A stretch of 64,000 nucleotides of DNA from the NCBI RefSeq assembly GCF_025336525.1, contig NZ_JAOCZP010000005.1:248001-312000 (forward strand), in the 5' to 3' direction. Below the pieces are notes generated by a model. It saw only the letters and a program-made list of their open reading frames with translations. It did not search any database and was not told the DNA's origin. Made by a program: the position numbers and the translations under genes. Within the stretch, counting starts at the first letter, position 1. Each line of letters starts with the position of its first letter. This stretch comes from Chelativorans salis. GTDB lineage: Bacteria; Pseudomonadota; Alphaproteobacteria; Rhizobiales; Rhizobiaceae. Shown piece by piece: positions 34,489 to 42,973 of this stretch.

Positions 34489-34532
34489 ACAGAAAGATCT
34501 GTCTAAGTGTTGAACACTACAGACCTGTCTGT
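34489..34532. promoter_or_regulatory. Twin TetR-type operators
   Basis: ACAGAAAGATCTGT (34489-34502) and ACAGACCTGTCTGT (34519-34532) are two copies of ACAGA-N4-TCTGT, with centres 30 bp apart. They fill the gap between the NTF2-like gene and the TetR gene and would control both. Confidence 0.75.
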
Positions 34533-34544
34533 TAGAGTCAACCC

Positions 34545-35123
34545 ATGAAAAGAAAAGACTCAGATGCCGGCGCTGCCGTCACTCCAGCACGCCGCCGCTT
34601 GTTCGATACTGCGACGAGGCTCTTCTACACGGAGGGTATCCATGCAGTGGGAATCGACCGCATCATTGCGGAAGCGGGCGTCGCCAAGGCGACGTTCTAT
34701 AACCACTTCCCGTCGAAGGATGATCTCGTCCTTGCGTATATCGAAGAGCAGGATCGGCTCGGGCGGGAAGCCGTCGCAGCGCTCCCGAAGCAGCCTCCAC
34801 GCAAAATGATCGCGGCGATCATGGGGCGCATCAGCAAGGCCGTGGTCGCGGGGGATTGGCGGGGATGTCCGTTCCTCAACGCGGCGGCCGAGTACCCCAG
34901 CCCGACCAGCCCCGTTCGGCAAGCCATTGATGCGCGGCGCGCGTGGTATCACGGCGTCCTCCGGCAGCTTCTTGCAGAGGATGGCGATCCAGCCCCTTCC
35001 GTCACCGCCTCGCTCCTCGTCGCCCTGTCAGACGGCCTGCTGGAAACCGCATACCTGGACAAGACCGAGGATGTCCCTTCCCTTGTCAGGGAAGCGGTAG
35101 CCAGACTGCTGGCCCGTCGTTGA
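34545..35123 (+). CDS. TetR-family repressor
   Basis: A 192-residue TetR protein. The helix-turn-helix is [32 protein letters not shown] at about residues 30-60. The C-terminal domain includes [15 protein letters not shown], of the subgroup similar to YcdC/LfrR-like quinone or drug sensors. It very probably represses itself and the divergent NTF2-ABM-NTF2 genes through the ACAGA-N4-TCTGT sites. Confidence 0.93.
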   Translation: MKRKDSDAGAAVTPARRRLFDTATRLFYTEGIHAVGIDRIIAEAGVAKATFYNHFPSKDDLVLAYIEEQDRLGREAVAALPKQPPRKMIAAIMGRISKAVVAGDWRGCPFLNAAAEYPSPTSPVRQAIDARRAWYHGVLRQLLAEDGDPAPSVTASLLVALSDGLLETAYLDKTEDVPSLVREAVARLLARR

Positions 35124-35211
35124 TTCACTGTTTGACCGCGAAGAACTCCAAATCGCAAAACTACAGTCGAGCCGTTCATTTGGTCCGCGCCGACGACTGA
35201 AATGGGGTCGC

Positions 35212-35259
35212 TCAGCTGAACGGCCGCTTGCTGCTACTTCGCCCCGATTGCGGACCGAC
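35212..35259. repeat. Dispersed repeat family 3, copy 1
   Basis: TCAGCTGAACGGCCGCTT, then a variable spacer, then GATTGCGGACCG. Copies in the same orientation lie at 37964-38010 and, more diverged, at 44609-44654, with a partial copy at about 49420-49455. All are between modules. Confidence 0.7.
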
Positions 35260-35301
35260 GGCTTCCGGCCACTGCAGCCATTCCGGAACACATCCGAATA
35301 G

Positions 35302-35474
35302 CCGTTGCGCTGGGCCGTGCGCAGCGGGTTCTTCTCGCCATAGCCAGCGCCGGTGGCAGCGCCAACCTCCATCTCCATCAGCCGTTCGGCGGCAAAGCCG
35401 ATCATCTCGCGCAGGATATCGGCGTCAGGGGTCTTCTCTACGAGCGTGCGCAGGTTCATCATGTCGTTGGTCAT
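35302..35474 (-). pseudogene. IS256-family transposase N-terminal fragment
   Basis: ATG 35474 starts [14 protein letters not shown], followed by [20 protein letters not shown] and RTAQRNGY, the N-terminus of an IS256 (Mutator-type) transposase. After this the similarity ends and the frame runs into repeat DNA. A second, even shorter fragment of the same kind is at about 49475-49500. Confidence 0.85.
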
Positions 35475-35916
35475 CGGTGGTTCCTTCGAATCAGGTTGGC
35501 GTGAGCAACCCAACCCTACCGGAGAACATCGATGACCACTGCTCGCCGCTCGCTCGCTACAGCGCTGTTGAGGGCGCTCGCGAGCGGCTTCGTCACCGCC
35601 GAGCTACACCACTCAGCGGGGCACGACCCGAGATCGAGCTAGTGATGCCGTCTGATACTTAGACATCAGCCAAATGACGGCCTGCGGTTAGAAGATGTTC
35701 ACAGGCTGACAAATGGTCTGGAAGGGGCTGAAGGACGTCTGCTTCCGAAGCTTTCCTCGCCAGAAGCAGTCCGTCAACTTCCGGCCCCGTCGTCGGCTAA
35801 AAGCACGAGGAGGGTCTCGACTGGCCTGACCGAGACCTTAACCGTTTGACGGCAAAGATTGGGGCGGAAACCGGCCCATTGCATCGGAGCACTCGAACTG
35901 AAGTGCGTATGATCGG
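35475..35916. other. No supportable gene; transposon-derived debris
   Basis: The sequence after the IS256 fragment contains only short frames. CAGCGCTGTTGAGGGCGCTC with inverted segments resembles a transposon end. No ribosome binding sites or families are visible up to the quinone oxidoreductase stop at 35917. Confidence 0.35.
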
Positions 35917-36906
35917 TCAAACCGTCACGACGATTTTGCCGAACTGTTCATTCGACTCCAAAAAGCGATGCGCCTCGACGACCTGGTCAAACTTGAATGT
36001 CTTGGCGATAGTGGGTTTAAGAGCGCCCGATTCCAGGCCTTCGAGGATGAATGCCTTGGCCGCCTCCAGCCGCGCCGGATCGCAGATGACCTCATGGACG
36101 AGGTAGCCCCGGACCGTGAGTGTTTTGCTCAAGACGGCGAACAGCGGGAAGGGAGTTTCTTCGGGGCTCAAGCCACCATATTCGATGAGTATGCCACCCC
36201 GTGACATCGCGGCCGTCAATGGCTCGAAGATCGGGCCGCCTACGGGATCGAATACGACTCGTACGCCCTCCGGGCCAGCGATGTCCTTCAGCCGGACTTC
36301 CAGATCTTCCTCCGCTGAGGCGATAACATGGTCAGCGCCGGCTTCGAGCAAGACCTCTTTTTTGGCAGACGTCCGCGTAACCGCGATGCGGGTCGCGCCG
36401 ACCATATTTGCAATTTGGATCGCAGCAAGCCCGACACTGCTTGATGCTGCAGTGATAACCACAAAATCCTTCCTGCGGAGCTGGGCGATGTCGATCAGTG
36501 CGCCGTAAGCAGTGAGATACTGCATCCATATGGCAGCCGCCTCCTCCCAGCCGAGCGACGACGGGTGCTTGACGACCAGTTCGGCGGGAAACGTCGCGAG
36601 TTCGCCGTATGCCGGCCAGCGAACCATAGATGTCGGCGGCACCACACTGACGGCGTCTCCCGGCGCGAAACCGTCCACGCCCTCGCCGACGGTTTCGATG
36701 ATACCAGCGGCCTCGAGACCGAGACCAGAAGGCAACGTCGGTGTCTCGATATAGGTGCCGTTGCGCAGAAGGACCTCGGCCCGATTGAGGCCCAGCGCCT
36801 TGACACGGATTTGGACCTCGCCCCGACCGGGCCCCGGAACATCGACATGCTCGATGCGCAGAACTTCGGGACCACCATGCTCATGAATGCGAACAACGCG
36901 CGCCAT
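35917..36906 (-). CDS. Zinc-less quinone oxidoreductase (MDR family)
   Basis: A 329-residue medium-chain reductase. It begins MARVVRIHEHGGPEVLRIEH, has the GLNRAEVLLRNGTY substrate-side motif, the NADPH-binding ASSSVGLAAIQIANMVGATR near residues 153-172 and VFDPVGGPIFEPL. These enzymes reduce quinones or enones with NADPH and lack the catalytic zinc. It is divergent from a LysR gene that probably regulates it. Confidence 0.95.
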   Translation of the reverse strand: MARVVRIHEHGGPEVLRIEHVDVPGPGRGEVQIRVKALGLNRAEVLLRNGTYIETPTLPSGLGLEAAGIIETVGEGVDGFAPGDAVSVVPPTSMVRWPAYGELATFPAELVVKHPSSLGWEEAAAIWMQYLTAYGALIDIAQLRRKDFVVITAASSSVGLAAIQIANMVGATRIAVTRTSAKKEVLLEAGADHVIASAEEDLEVRLKDIAGPEGVRVVFDPVGGPIFEPLTAAMSRGGILIEYGGLSPEETPFPLFAVLSKTLTVRGYLVHEVICDPARLEAAKAFILEGLESGALKPTIAKTFKFDQVVEAHRFLESNEQFGKIVVTV

Positions 36907-37011
36907 CCGGCTGTAACTCCAAAATGCTTGAACTGAATGAGCTATGCCAGCGCGCTAAATGCCGATAAAGAGGCGCAAGAGCAGCACAGCCGAAACCAAA
37001 AGTTTTTAATC

Positions 37012-37911
37012 ATGGATCGCCTGACCAGCATGGCCGTGTTCGTTAAGGCCGCCGACCTGGGATCGTTCGCGGCAGCCGCGGCGGCGCTCGATCTGTCCGG
37101 ACCGATGGTCGGCAAGCATGTCCGGTCTCTCGAAGAGCGTCTGGGGGTGCGCCTCATCAACCGCACCACGCGTCGCCATAGCCTGACGGAGTTTGGGCGC
37201 GCCTACTACGAACGTTGCCGGGTGGTGCTGGCCGAATCCGAAGCGGCCGATGCACTCGCGGCTGACCAGATTGCCGAGCCGCGCGGGAAGCTGCGTGTCA
37301 CGATGCCCGTGCATTTCGGCCGGCGCTGCGTTGCCCCCGTGCTGTTGGACCTCGCGCAGCAATATCCTGCGCTAGAGCTCGATCTGTCGTTCAATGATCG
37401 TATCATCGACCTTTCGGACGGCGGCTACGATCTCGCCGTTCGGACCGGCAGTCTGGAGGACAAAGGCGGGGTGATTGCGCGCTGCATCGCGCACCAGCGC
37501 ATGGTGGTCTGCGCGTCGCCGGCCTATATCGAGAGGCACGGCCAGCCGCGGCAGATCGAGGATCTGAGCAAGCACCATGCCGTGGTCTACCGCAGGTCAG
37601 GTCCCGTTCCGCCGTGGCTGTTTCCGCGCAGCGGCCAGCCTGAGGTGGCGGTCACGCCGCCCAACCGGTTGCGGCTCGATGACCTCAACGCAATCGCCGA
37701 TGTGGCAGCTGCCGGCATGGGACTGGCCTGGCTGCCCTACTGGTTGGTTCGCGAACGCATTCTGGCCGGCGTGCTGGTCGAACTCCTGCCCGATGGGCCA
37801 GGATTCCTTTATAACGCCTATGCGCTATGGCTGGAGACATCTCACCTGCCGCTGAAAATCCGTCTAGCCATCGACGCGCTGGCGGCGGCATTGCCCAAGT
37901 ACATGACATGA
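37012..37911 (+). CDS. LysR-family regulator of the quinone oxidoreductase
   Basis: A 299-residue LysR protein beginning MDRLTSMAVFVKAADLGSFA, with AAAAALDLSGPMVGKHVRSL and RLINRTTRRHSLTEFGRAYY. The ligand domain ends with a variable acidic tail. ATG 37012 corresponds to the family start, while the frame from 36937 adds 25 non-conserved residues. It shares a divergent promoter region with the quinone oxidoreductase gene. Confidence 0.93.
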   Translation: MDRLTSMAVFVKAADLGSFAAAAAALDLSGPMVGKHVRSLEERLGVRLINRTTRRHSLTEFGRAYYERCRVVLAESEAADALAADQIAEPRGKLRVTMPVHFGRRCVAPVLLDLAQQYPALELDLSFNDRIIDLSDGGYDLAVRTGSLEDKGGVIARCIAHQRMVVCASPAYIERHGQPRQIEDLSKHHAVVYRRSGPVPPWLFPRSGQPEVAVTPPNRLRLDDLNAIADVAAAGMGLAWLPYWLVRERILAGVLVELLPDGPGFLYNAYALWLETSHLPLKIRLAIDALAAALPKYMT

Positions 37912-37963
37912 AAAAATGGGCGGCCTTCGACACGAAGAGACTTGAATGGCGGCTCAGGGTCCG

Positions 37964-38010
37964 TCAGCTGAACGGCCGCTTATCGGCATTTCGTTCTGAT
38001 TGCGGACCGG
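37964..38010. repeat. Dispersed repeat family 3, copy 2
   Basis: This copy keeps TCAGCTGAACGGCCGCTT exactly and ends GATTGCGGACCG, with differences only in the spacer relative to 35212-35259. It precedes a plasmid-replication fragment. Confidence 0.75.
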
Positions 38011-38026
38011 CGGTTAGCGGCGCCGC

Positions 38027-38190
38027 TCACGCCGAAAAGTAGCCCGACCGCTTCCCGTTGGGACTGTCCCTGCGGATGATCAGGCCGCATTCGACCAGCG
38101 CGGCGAGATGCCGGCGCAGCGCCGGCATGCCGTTGGCGCGGGCCATCAACTGCTCGTTTGACTCAGCAAGACGCAGCCCCCTACTGTTCA
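38027..38190 (-). pseudogene. RepC-like plasmid replication fragment
   Basis: The minus strand reads SNEQLMARANGMPALRRHLA, then ALVECGLIIRRDSPNGKR and ends in a stop. This matches the helix-turn-helix-containing N-terminal region of alphaproteobacterial RepC initiators (typically SN--LA-R-NGMP---LRRH-A-LV--GLI-R-DSPNGKR). No rest of RepC or RepAB is present. It implies past integration of, or recombination with, a repABC plasmid. Confidence 0.5.
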
Positions 38191-38347
38191 ACCATAGTTT
38201 GAGGCACTGAACGGCGGGAGGGGTCAGTATCAGATGCCCGGCACTTTGGAAGGGCCGTTGGGGATTCTGCGGCGGTGTTGTTCTGCCTTGGGCAGCCGCA
38301 ACGCTGCGTATCGCTCCTTCGACGTCAGGGCCAAGTTAAGAGTTCAT

Positions 38348-38803
38348 ATGAATAGAGCGGGTGCTTGTTGTGCCACTCTTTTGCTTGCATGTGCGATACT
38401 GGTAGTTGCATCGGAAACCCCACATTCATTTACTGGCCCCGATCATTTCGCATGTAGTTCTCCGAGCGAACTTCGAAAGGCCATTCGCAATCTGAGCGAC
38501 GAGCAATTCATAAAACAGAGCAAGCTCTGCAGAAATTCTGAGTCAACTTGGAAAGACTTTCTTGTTAGATCTGGCGGAAAGCCATTCCGAGGGTCTGACT
38601 CCATGTATGTTTTCCGATTTTCCTTCTCAGAGCATTTCGCGTCGGGCCGCTTGTCGCGGTATCCTCAGTGTCAATCGATGACATTTTCGTGTTGGGTTCA
38701 TGCACAGATCAATTTTTTACTTCCTGATATTATTGTGAGTATCGGTAGTTCAGCCGACAGTTCATATCCGTACATCTCCAAAGAACTTACCAGTGGGCCA
38801 TAG
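38348..38803 (+). CDS. Small exported protein, unknown, AT-richer codon use
   Basis: A 151-residue protein with a signal peptide (GACCATLLLACAILVVAS) followed by a cysteine-containing mature part (FACSSPSELRKAIRNLSDEQ). Codon use is clearly more AT-rich than the flanking genes, which suggests recent transfer. I do not recognise it. It is followed after 8 bases by another unknown gene. Confidence 0.5.
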   Translation: MNRAGACCATLLLACAILVVASETPHSFTGPDHFACSSPSELRKAIRNLSDEQFIKQSKLCRNSESTWKDFLVRSGGKPFRGSDSMYVFRFSFSEHFASGRLSRYPQCQSMTFSCWVHAQINFLLPDIIVSIGSSADSSYPYISKELTSGP

Positions 38804-38811
38804 GAGCCGTC

Positions 38812-39114
38812 ATGGGAATCGTTACTATCGAAAGAAATCCAGTACACACTGCCCGATATCCCGTTGGTTGGCATCTGTACCTCGTCTATCGTCCGAGTGA
38901 CGGTGCGCCCATGGATACATGGAAGGTAATACGTGCGGGACGTAGAGAAGACAGCAACTCTCCATCGGGTCTCACTCTCGATATAACAATTGGAAACCTG
39001 CAAGCCTCCCCGGATCGGTATGACATTGAAGACACTGGAGTAAGGCGGGGGGGGCCGCGTGCTGGGTACCGGGGATTGATGTGTGCATCCATAGTTTTTT
39101 TGATGCACACTTGA
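38812..39114 (+). CDS. Unknown protein, probably truncated
   Basis: A 100-codon frame with a TAGGAG ribosome binding site begins MGIVTIERNPVHTARYPVGW and reads like protein up to DRYDIEDTGVRR. It then passes a run of eight Gs at about 39051 and continues as unlikely sequence to 39114. A frameshift at the G-run or a truncation is likely. It appears to pair with the exported protein just upstream. Confidence 0.4.
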   Translation: MGIVTIERNPVHTARYPVGWHLYLVYRPSDGAPMDTWKVIRAGRREDSNSPSGLTLDITIGNLQASPDRYDIEDTGVRRGGPRAGYRGLMCASIVFLMHT

Positions 39115-39148
39115 AGCTGGGTGCATCAATATATAATTTGATGCACAC
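39081..39148. promoter_or_regulatory. Two tandem inverted-repeat operators
   Basis: GTGTGCATC (39081-39089) and GATGCACAC (39102-39110) are 12 bases apart. GTGCATC (39121-39127) and GATGCAC (39140-39146) are again 12 bases apart. The spacers are AT-rich, the second (AATATATAATTT) could be a -10 region, and the centres are 38 bp apart. They lie 21 bases before the nucleotidyltransferase gene and look like binding sites of an unidentified repressor. Confidence 0.7.
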
Positions 39149-39168
39149 GCAGCGAGAAATGAAGAGAC

Positions 39169-40188
39169 ATGGCAATCATTACTCACAGTCGTCCGGCCGT
39201 AGTGGCCTACCAGGACCTGCTGCGGCTTCACCTCGACGAAAAGGCCTCCAGCCTGGTTGGCACCATCGAAGAGCGACAGCGCAACGGACGAACCTATCTC
39301 TATGAGCGCTTCCGGATCGGGACCGAGATGATGAGCCGGTATCTCGGCGAAGACAAACCGGAGTTGCGTGCGCGTCTGGAACGCGCGGAAGCGCTGAAAG
39401 CCGACGCGGACGCGCGCCGGAAGCAGATGGCGAGGCTTACCAGGACGCTCCGGGCCGAAGGCTTCATCACGACCGATCGCGAGACCGGTTCGTTACTTCT
39501 CGCTTTTTCTCGGGCAGGGGTGTTCCGGCTTGGTGGCACACTCGTGGGGACATCGGCCTACAGCTTTTACCAGGGCGACCTCGGCGTGCGCATGGATTAC
39601 GAGGAACTGGCCCAAACCGGCGACATTGATTTCGCCAGTTTCGAGCGCCTCTCGGTTGTTCTGGAAGATGAGGTTGAAGAGAACCCAGCCGATATTCTCA
39701 AGTTTCTCAAGTTCGACCCGGTTCCGGGTATAAACGATCGGCAGGTTTGGAAATGGCGGCAGAGCCATTCGGAAGCAATGGTAGAGTTCCTGACACCGGC
39801 CTTCGGCGAGGAAACGGTCAAGCCGCTGCCAGCATTGGGGGTGAGTGCCCAAGCCCTGAACTACCTGAACTTTCTGATCGCGGACCCGATTCACGCGGTC
39901 GCTCTCTACCGCTCCGGCATTCTGGTCCAAGTCCCGAGGCCCGAGCGGTTCGCCATTCATAAGCTGATCGTGGCCGATCGGCGCCATGGTGGGCCCGATC
40001 AGTTGAAGGCTCGAAAGGACCGGACCCAGGCCGAGTTCCTGATTGCGATTCTTTCCGAGGACCGTCCAGACGAGCTCGCAGAAGCCTATGAGGACGCGCT
40101 ATCGCGTGGTCCTCGCTGGCGTGACCGGATCAAGGCAAGTTTGAAACGCATGCCCGAGACGGCAGAACGGCTTTCGGCCCTGGTTTGA
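39169..40188 (+). CDS. GSU2403-family nucleotidyltransferase-fold protein
   Basis: A 339-residue protein resembling the NTP_transf_8 (GSU2403-type) family. Indications are the helical N-terminus (ASSLVGTIEERQRNGRTYLY), the LGGTLVGTSAYSFYQGDLGV segment, the acidic residue-rich DIDFASFERLSV motif of nucleotidyltransferases and the C-terminal PERFAIHKLIVADRR region. Relatives of this fold include MNT/AbiEii-type toxins, but a specific function is not known. Regular operator-like repeats precede the gene. Confidence 0.75.
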   Translation: MAIITHSRPAVVAYQDLLRLHLDEKASSLVGTIEERQRNGRTYLYERFRIGTEMMSRYLGEDKPELRARLERAEALKADADARRKQMARLTRTLRAEGFITTDRETGSLLLAFSRAGVFRLGGTLVGTSAYSFYQGDLGVRMDYEELAQTGDIDFASFERLSVVLEDEVEENPADILKFLKFDPVPGINDRQVWKWRQSHSEAMVEFLTPAFGEETVKPLPALGVSAQALNYLNFLIADPIHAVALYRSGILVQVPRPERFAIHKLIVADRRHGGPDQLKARKDRTQAEFLIAILSEDRPDELAEAYEDALSRGPRWRDRIKASLKRMPETAERLSALV

Positions 40189-40459
40189 TACACTGAGAAG
40201 GCTCCTGTCTGGCGCCGCGCCCCTCCCGCGCGCGCGAGTTCGTTCTCTGACCCAAGAGACCTTGCTCTCCTTAAGGTTAATGGCCGCTTCGCGCCTCCTT
40301 TGTCGGTCATTCCAACGCGCCCGTCCGTGAACCAAAAGCCGACATCGCATGTGCCGAGGTCATAGGCGAGTTTTGCGTACTTTCCAGACTTTCGCCGTGT
40401 GGCGACATTCCTTTCTGCTGGAGCTTGTTGCGTTCATTCGATGGCAGCACCGATCAGCG

Positions 40460-40897
40460 CTACTGTTTGAGTTCGGCTCGGCAGATGGCATAGAACTGTT
40501 CCGCCAACTCGGCGAGTGTGATCTCACCCAAACTACCGATCAGCAGCCGTTCGGCTCGATCCAGCGCATCCGCGACTGCGCTGTTGACGACCCGTTCGAC
40601 CGCGCAGGATGGATTGTCGTTGTCTAGGCCAATCGCGAAGATATGGCGACCGCCGACCGCCCGGTGAATGTCCAGCAAAGTCGTTTTGTTAAGGTCGCAG
40701 GCAATCGTCCAGCCGCCCCCCTGTCCAGTGACAGATTGAACATAGCCGTGGGCGCGCAAGCCAGCCATGGTCCGACGAACGACAACAGCGTTCGTCTGAA
40801 GCATTCCGGCGATTTGCTCGGATGTATACGGGCGATCATGGCGGGCCATGTGCAGCAGGACGTGGAGCATGCGGGATAAGCGGCTATCGGTTCTCAT
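40460..40897 (-). CDS. Rrf2-family regulator
   Basis: A 145-residue Rrf2-type protein (LSRMLHVLLHMARHDRPYTS EQIAGMLQTNAVVVRRTMAGL, then GYVQSVTGQGGGW). No CX5CX5C iron-sulfur cluster is evident: only two cysteines are downstream (CDLNKT and SCAVERVV), so it may sense thiol or redox state differently. Its ATG overlaps the stop of the thioredoxin-reductase-like gene, indicating co-transcription. Confidence 0.88.
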   Translation of the reverse strand: MRTDSRLSRMLHVLLHMARHDRPYTSEQIAGMLQTNAVVVRRTMAGLRAHGYVQSVTGQGGGWTIACDLNKTTLLDIHRAVGGRHIFAIGLDNDNPSCAVERVVNSAVADALDRAERLLIGSLGEITLAELAEQFYAICRAELKQ

Positions 40898-41844
40898 GAC
40901 ACCCTTTGTGAAATGTCAGCCGAATCGGCGTTCTTCTGATTGGCGGTTCGCCGCTCTATCTCTCTCTCCAGCAGATACATGACGACGTGCGGGCCAACAT
41001 TGGTGCCAGCAGCAGATGCGTGAGCGAGATGAGCGGCGGGATCGGCAGCGTTTCCGACGGCAAAAATCCCTGGTCTGCTTGTCCGTCCGGCGCTGTCGAC
41101 CCGCGCCAATCCCATTTCGTCGACATCGCACAAGCTTGCGGCGAGATCTGAGGCCGCTACCATATCAGCGGCAATCCACGCGGCGTCGCAGGCGATCGAG
41201 TTCCCCTTGCGTGTTATGAGCGCTTCAAGGCGCTCGCCGCTGTGAACCAGTCCCGTCACCTCGTCGGCTATCACGTCGATATCCAGAAGCCGCAAGCGAT
41301 CGAGCTCGACGTCGGTGAACGCATGCTCCGAAACCACTGTCACATCGCGAGACCACATCCAAACCCATGATGCCATGTGGACCAGCCTCTTCGGCACTCC
41401 GAAGACCACGAAGCGCTTTCCTTGCACCTCATAGCCATCAAAGCAAGGACAGACGCGAAGATCTCGACCCCAGGACATGGGTAATCCCGAAAGCGGAGGC
41501 AGCTTGTCGATCAGCCCGGTTGCAAGAACAACGGTGCGAGCAAGCGTTACCGAATGGCCGTGATAAACCTCGAAAAGGCCGTCGGCGCGTGGCGTCACGG
41601 ACGCTACCCGCTGGCGTTTGATCTCGATCCCATATTTGTGAACCTCGGCGCGCGCTCGAGAAAGAACCTCCTGGGGCGGCAACCCATCGAAGCCGGGATA
41701 TTCACGGACTTCCTCAACGCTTTCGATTCGAGTTTTTCCGCCATCGAATACGATCGTCGACCGGCCTGCTCTGCCGAGAAACAAAGCGGCGCTTAGGCCC
41801 CCAACACCCGCGCCGACGATCGCCGCGTCCACAATACGCTCCAT
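40894..41844 (-). CDS. Thioredoxin reductase-like FAD/NAD(P) oxidoreductase
   Basis: A 316-residue flavoprotein. The FAD loop is IVGAGVGGLSAALFLGRAGR and the second nucleotide-binding region is FVVFGVPKRLVHMASW, which lacks the canonical GxGxxA pattern. The C-terminal GIFAVGNAAD motif is complete. The redox site reads VCPCFDGYE, where thioredoxin reductases have CxxC (ACPYCHG-E), so the disulfide geometry is changed (CPC). ATG 41844 begins MERIVDAAIVGAG. It overlaps the Rrf2 gene by 4 bases. Confidence 0.88.
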   Translation of the reverse strand: MERIVDAAIVGAGVGGLSAALFLGRAGRSTIVFDGGKTRIESVEEVREYPGFDGLPPQEVLSRARAEVHKYGIEIKRQRVASVTPRADGLFEVYHGHSVTLARTVVLATGLIDKLPPLSGLPMSWGRDLRVCPCFDGYEVQGKRFVVFGVPKRLVHMASWVWMWSRDVTVVSEHAFTDVELDRLRLLDIDVIADEVTGLVHSGERLEALITRKGNSIACDAAWIAADMVAASDLAASLCDVDEMGLARVDSAGRTSRPGIFAVGNAADPAAHLAHASAAGTNVGPHVVMYLLEREIERRTANQKNADSADISQRVS

Positions 41845-41972
41845 ACCACTGTCTCGCTCTAGATTTCGTTCGGGCCGCGAGCATAGAGCGTACAGCGAAA
41901 TTCGCAACATCAAATGTTACAAATCGATGCGAAAAACTACGATTGCTCCGGATGACTGCTTCGTCGACCCAG

Positions 41973-42875
41973 TTAAGGCCCTTTCTTCCGCAGGTCCTTT
42001 ACGACATCGAGAAAAGCCCGCAGTGCCGGCGGCACGGCTCGATGTCCGGGATAGTAGACCGCAACCCCTTCCGGAGCGGGCATCCACGCGGTCAGGACCT
42101 TGCGCAGCCGGCCATCGGACAGGGCCGTTTCTGCAGCCCAATCCGCTACATAGGCGATGCCCAGACCCTCCATAGCGGCTTCGACCATCAGTTCCTCGTC
42201 ATCGAGGACGATGGGGCCGCTTGCGTCTATCACGAGTTCCTGGCCGGCGCGTTCGAACTCCCATCGATAGAATTTGCCGCTGGGCATGCGGTGGCCGATG
42301 CAATGGTGGCGCTGCAATTCCTCAGGCGTTCCCGGGTCGCCGAAGCGATCGAGATAGGCGGGCGAGGCGACGCAGATGAACGCCAACGGGCGTGCAAACG
42401 GCACGGCGATCATGTCCTTGGGGACCGATCCGAGAAGGCGCACGCCGGCATCGAACCCGCTGGACACGATATCAATGAGCCGCCCCTCGACGACGATATC
42501 CACCGTCACGTCCGGATGGCGCTCCGCCATCTGCGGAAGAACCCCGCGAACGAGAAACGCGGCCACCAATCGCGGTGCGTTGATGCGGACAGTGCCCGCG
42601 ACATTGCCCCGGAATCCCACGACGCTGTCGAGCGCCTCGTCCAGCGAGGCGAGCGCCGGCTGAAGGCGGCCGAGCAACTGGAAACCGGCTTCCGTCGGCG
42701 AGACGCTGCGCGTGGTGCGGTTCAGAAGGCGCACGCCCATGCGCTCTTCGAGCGCACGCATCGCATGGCTCAATGTGGAAGGTGCCGTGCCGATCTCATC
42801 CGCTGCACGGCGGAAGCTGCGGTGCGTGGCAACGGCCACGAAGGCGGTGAGATCGTTGAGCGACGGGCGGGACAT
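41973..42875 (-). CDS. LysR-family regulator
   Basis: A 300-residue LysR protein (MSRPSLNDLTAFVAVATHRS, FRRAADEIGTAPSTLSHAMR, RLLNRTTRSVSPTEAG) of the subgroup that usually controls a neighbouring short-chain dehydrogenase or reductase. The divergent SDR at 42974 is the likely target. Confidence 0.93.
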   Translation of the reverse strand: MSRPSLNDLTAFVAVATHRSFRRAADEIGTAPSTLSHAMRALEERMGVRLLNRTTRSVSPTEAGFQLLGRLQPALASLDEALDSVVGFRGNVAGTVRINAPRLVAAFLVRGVLPQMAERHPDVTVDIVVEGRLIDIVSSGFDAGVRLLGSVPKDMIAVPFARPLAFICVASPAYLDRFGDPGTPEELQRHHCIGHRMPSGKFYRWEFERAGQELVIDASGPIVLDDEELMVEAAMEGLGIAYVADWAAETALSDGRLRKVLTAWMPAPEGVAVYYPGHRAVPPALRAFLDVVKDLRKKGP

Positions 42876-42973
42876 TGATGGGGATTTTGCATCATCTCAT
42901 GCCGATTTCAACGTCTAATGCACGCAATACGATTGCCCTATCTCCTCCCTGGAACAACTTGGAGATATGAGAA

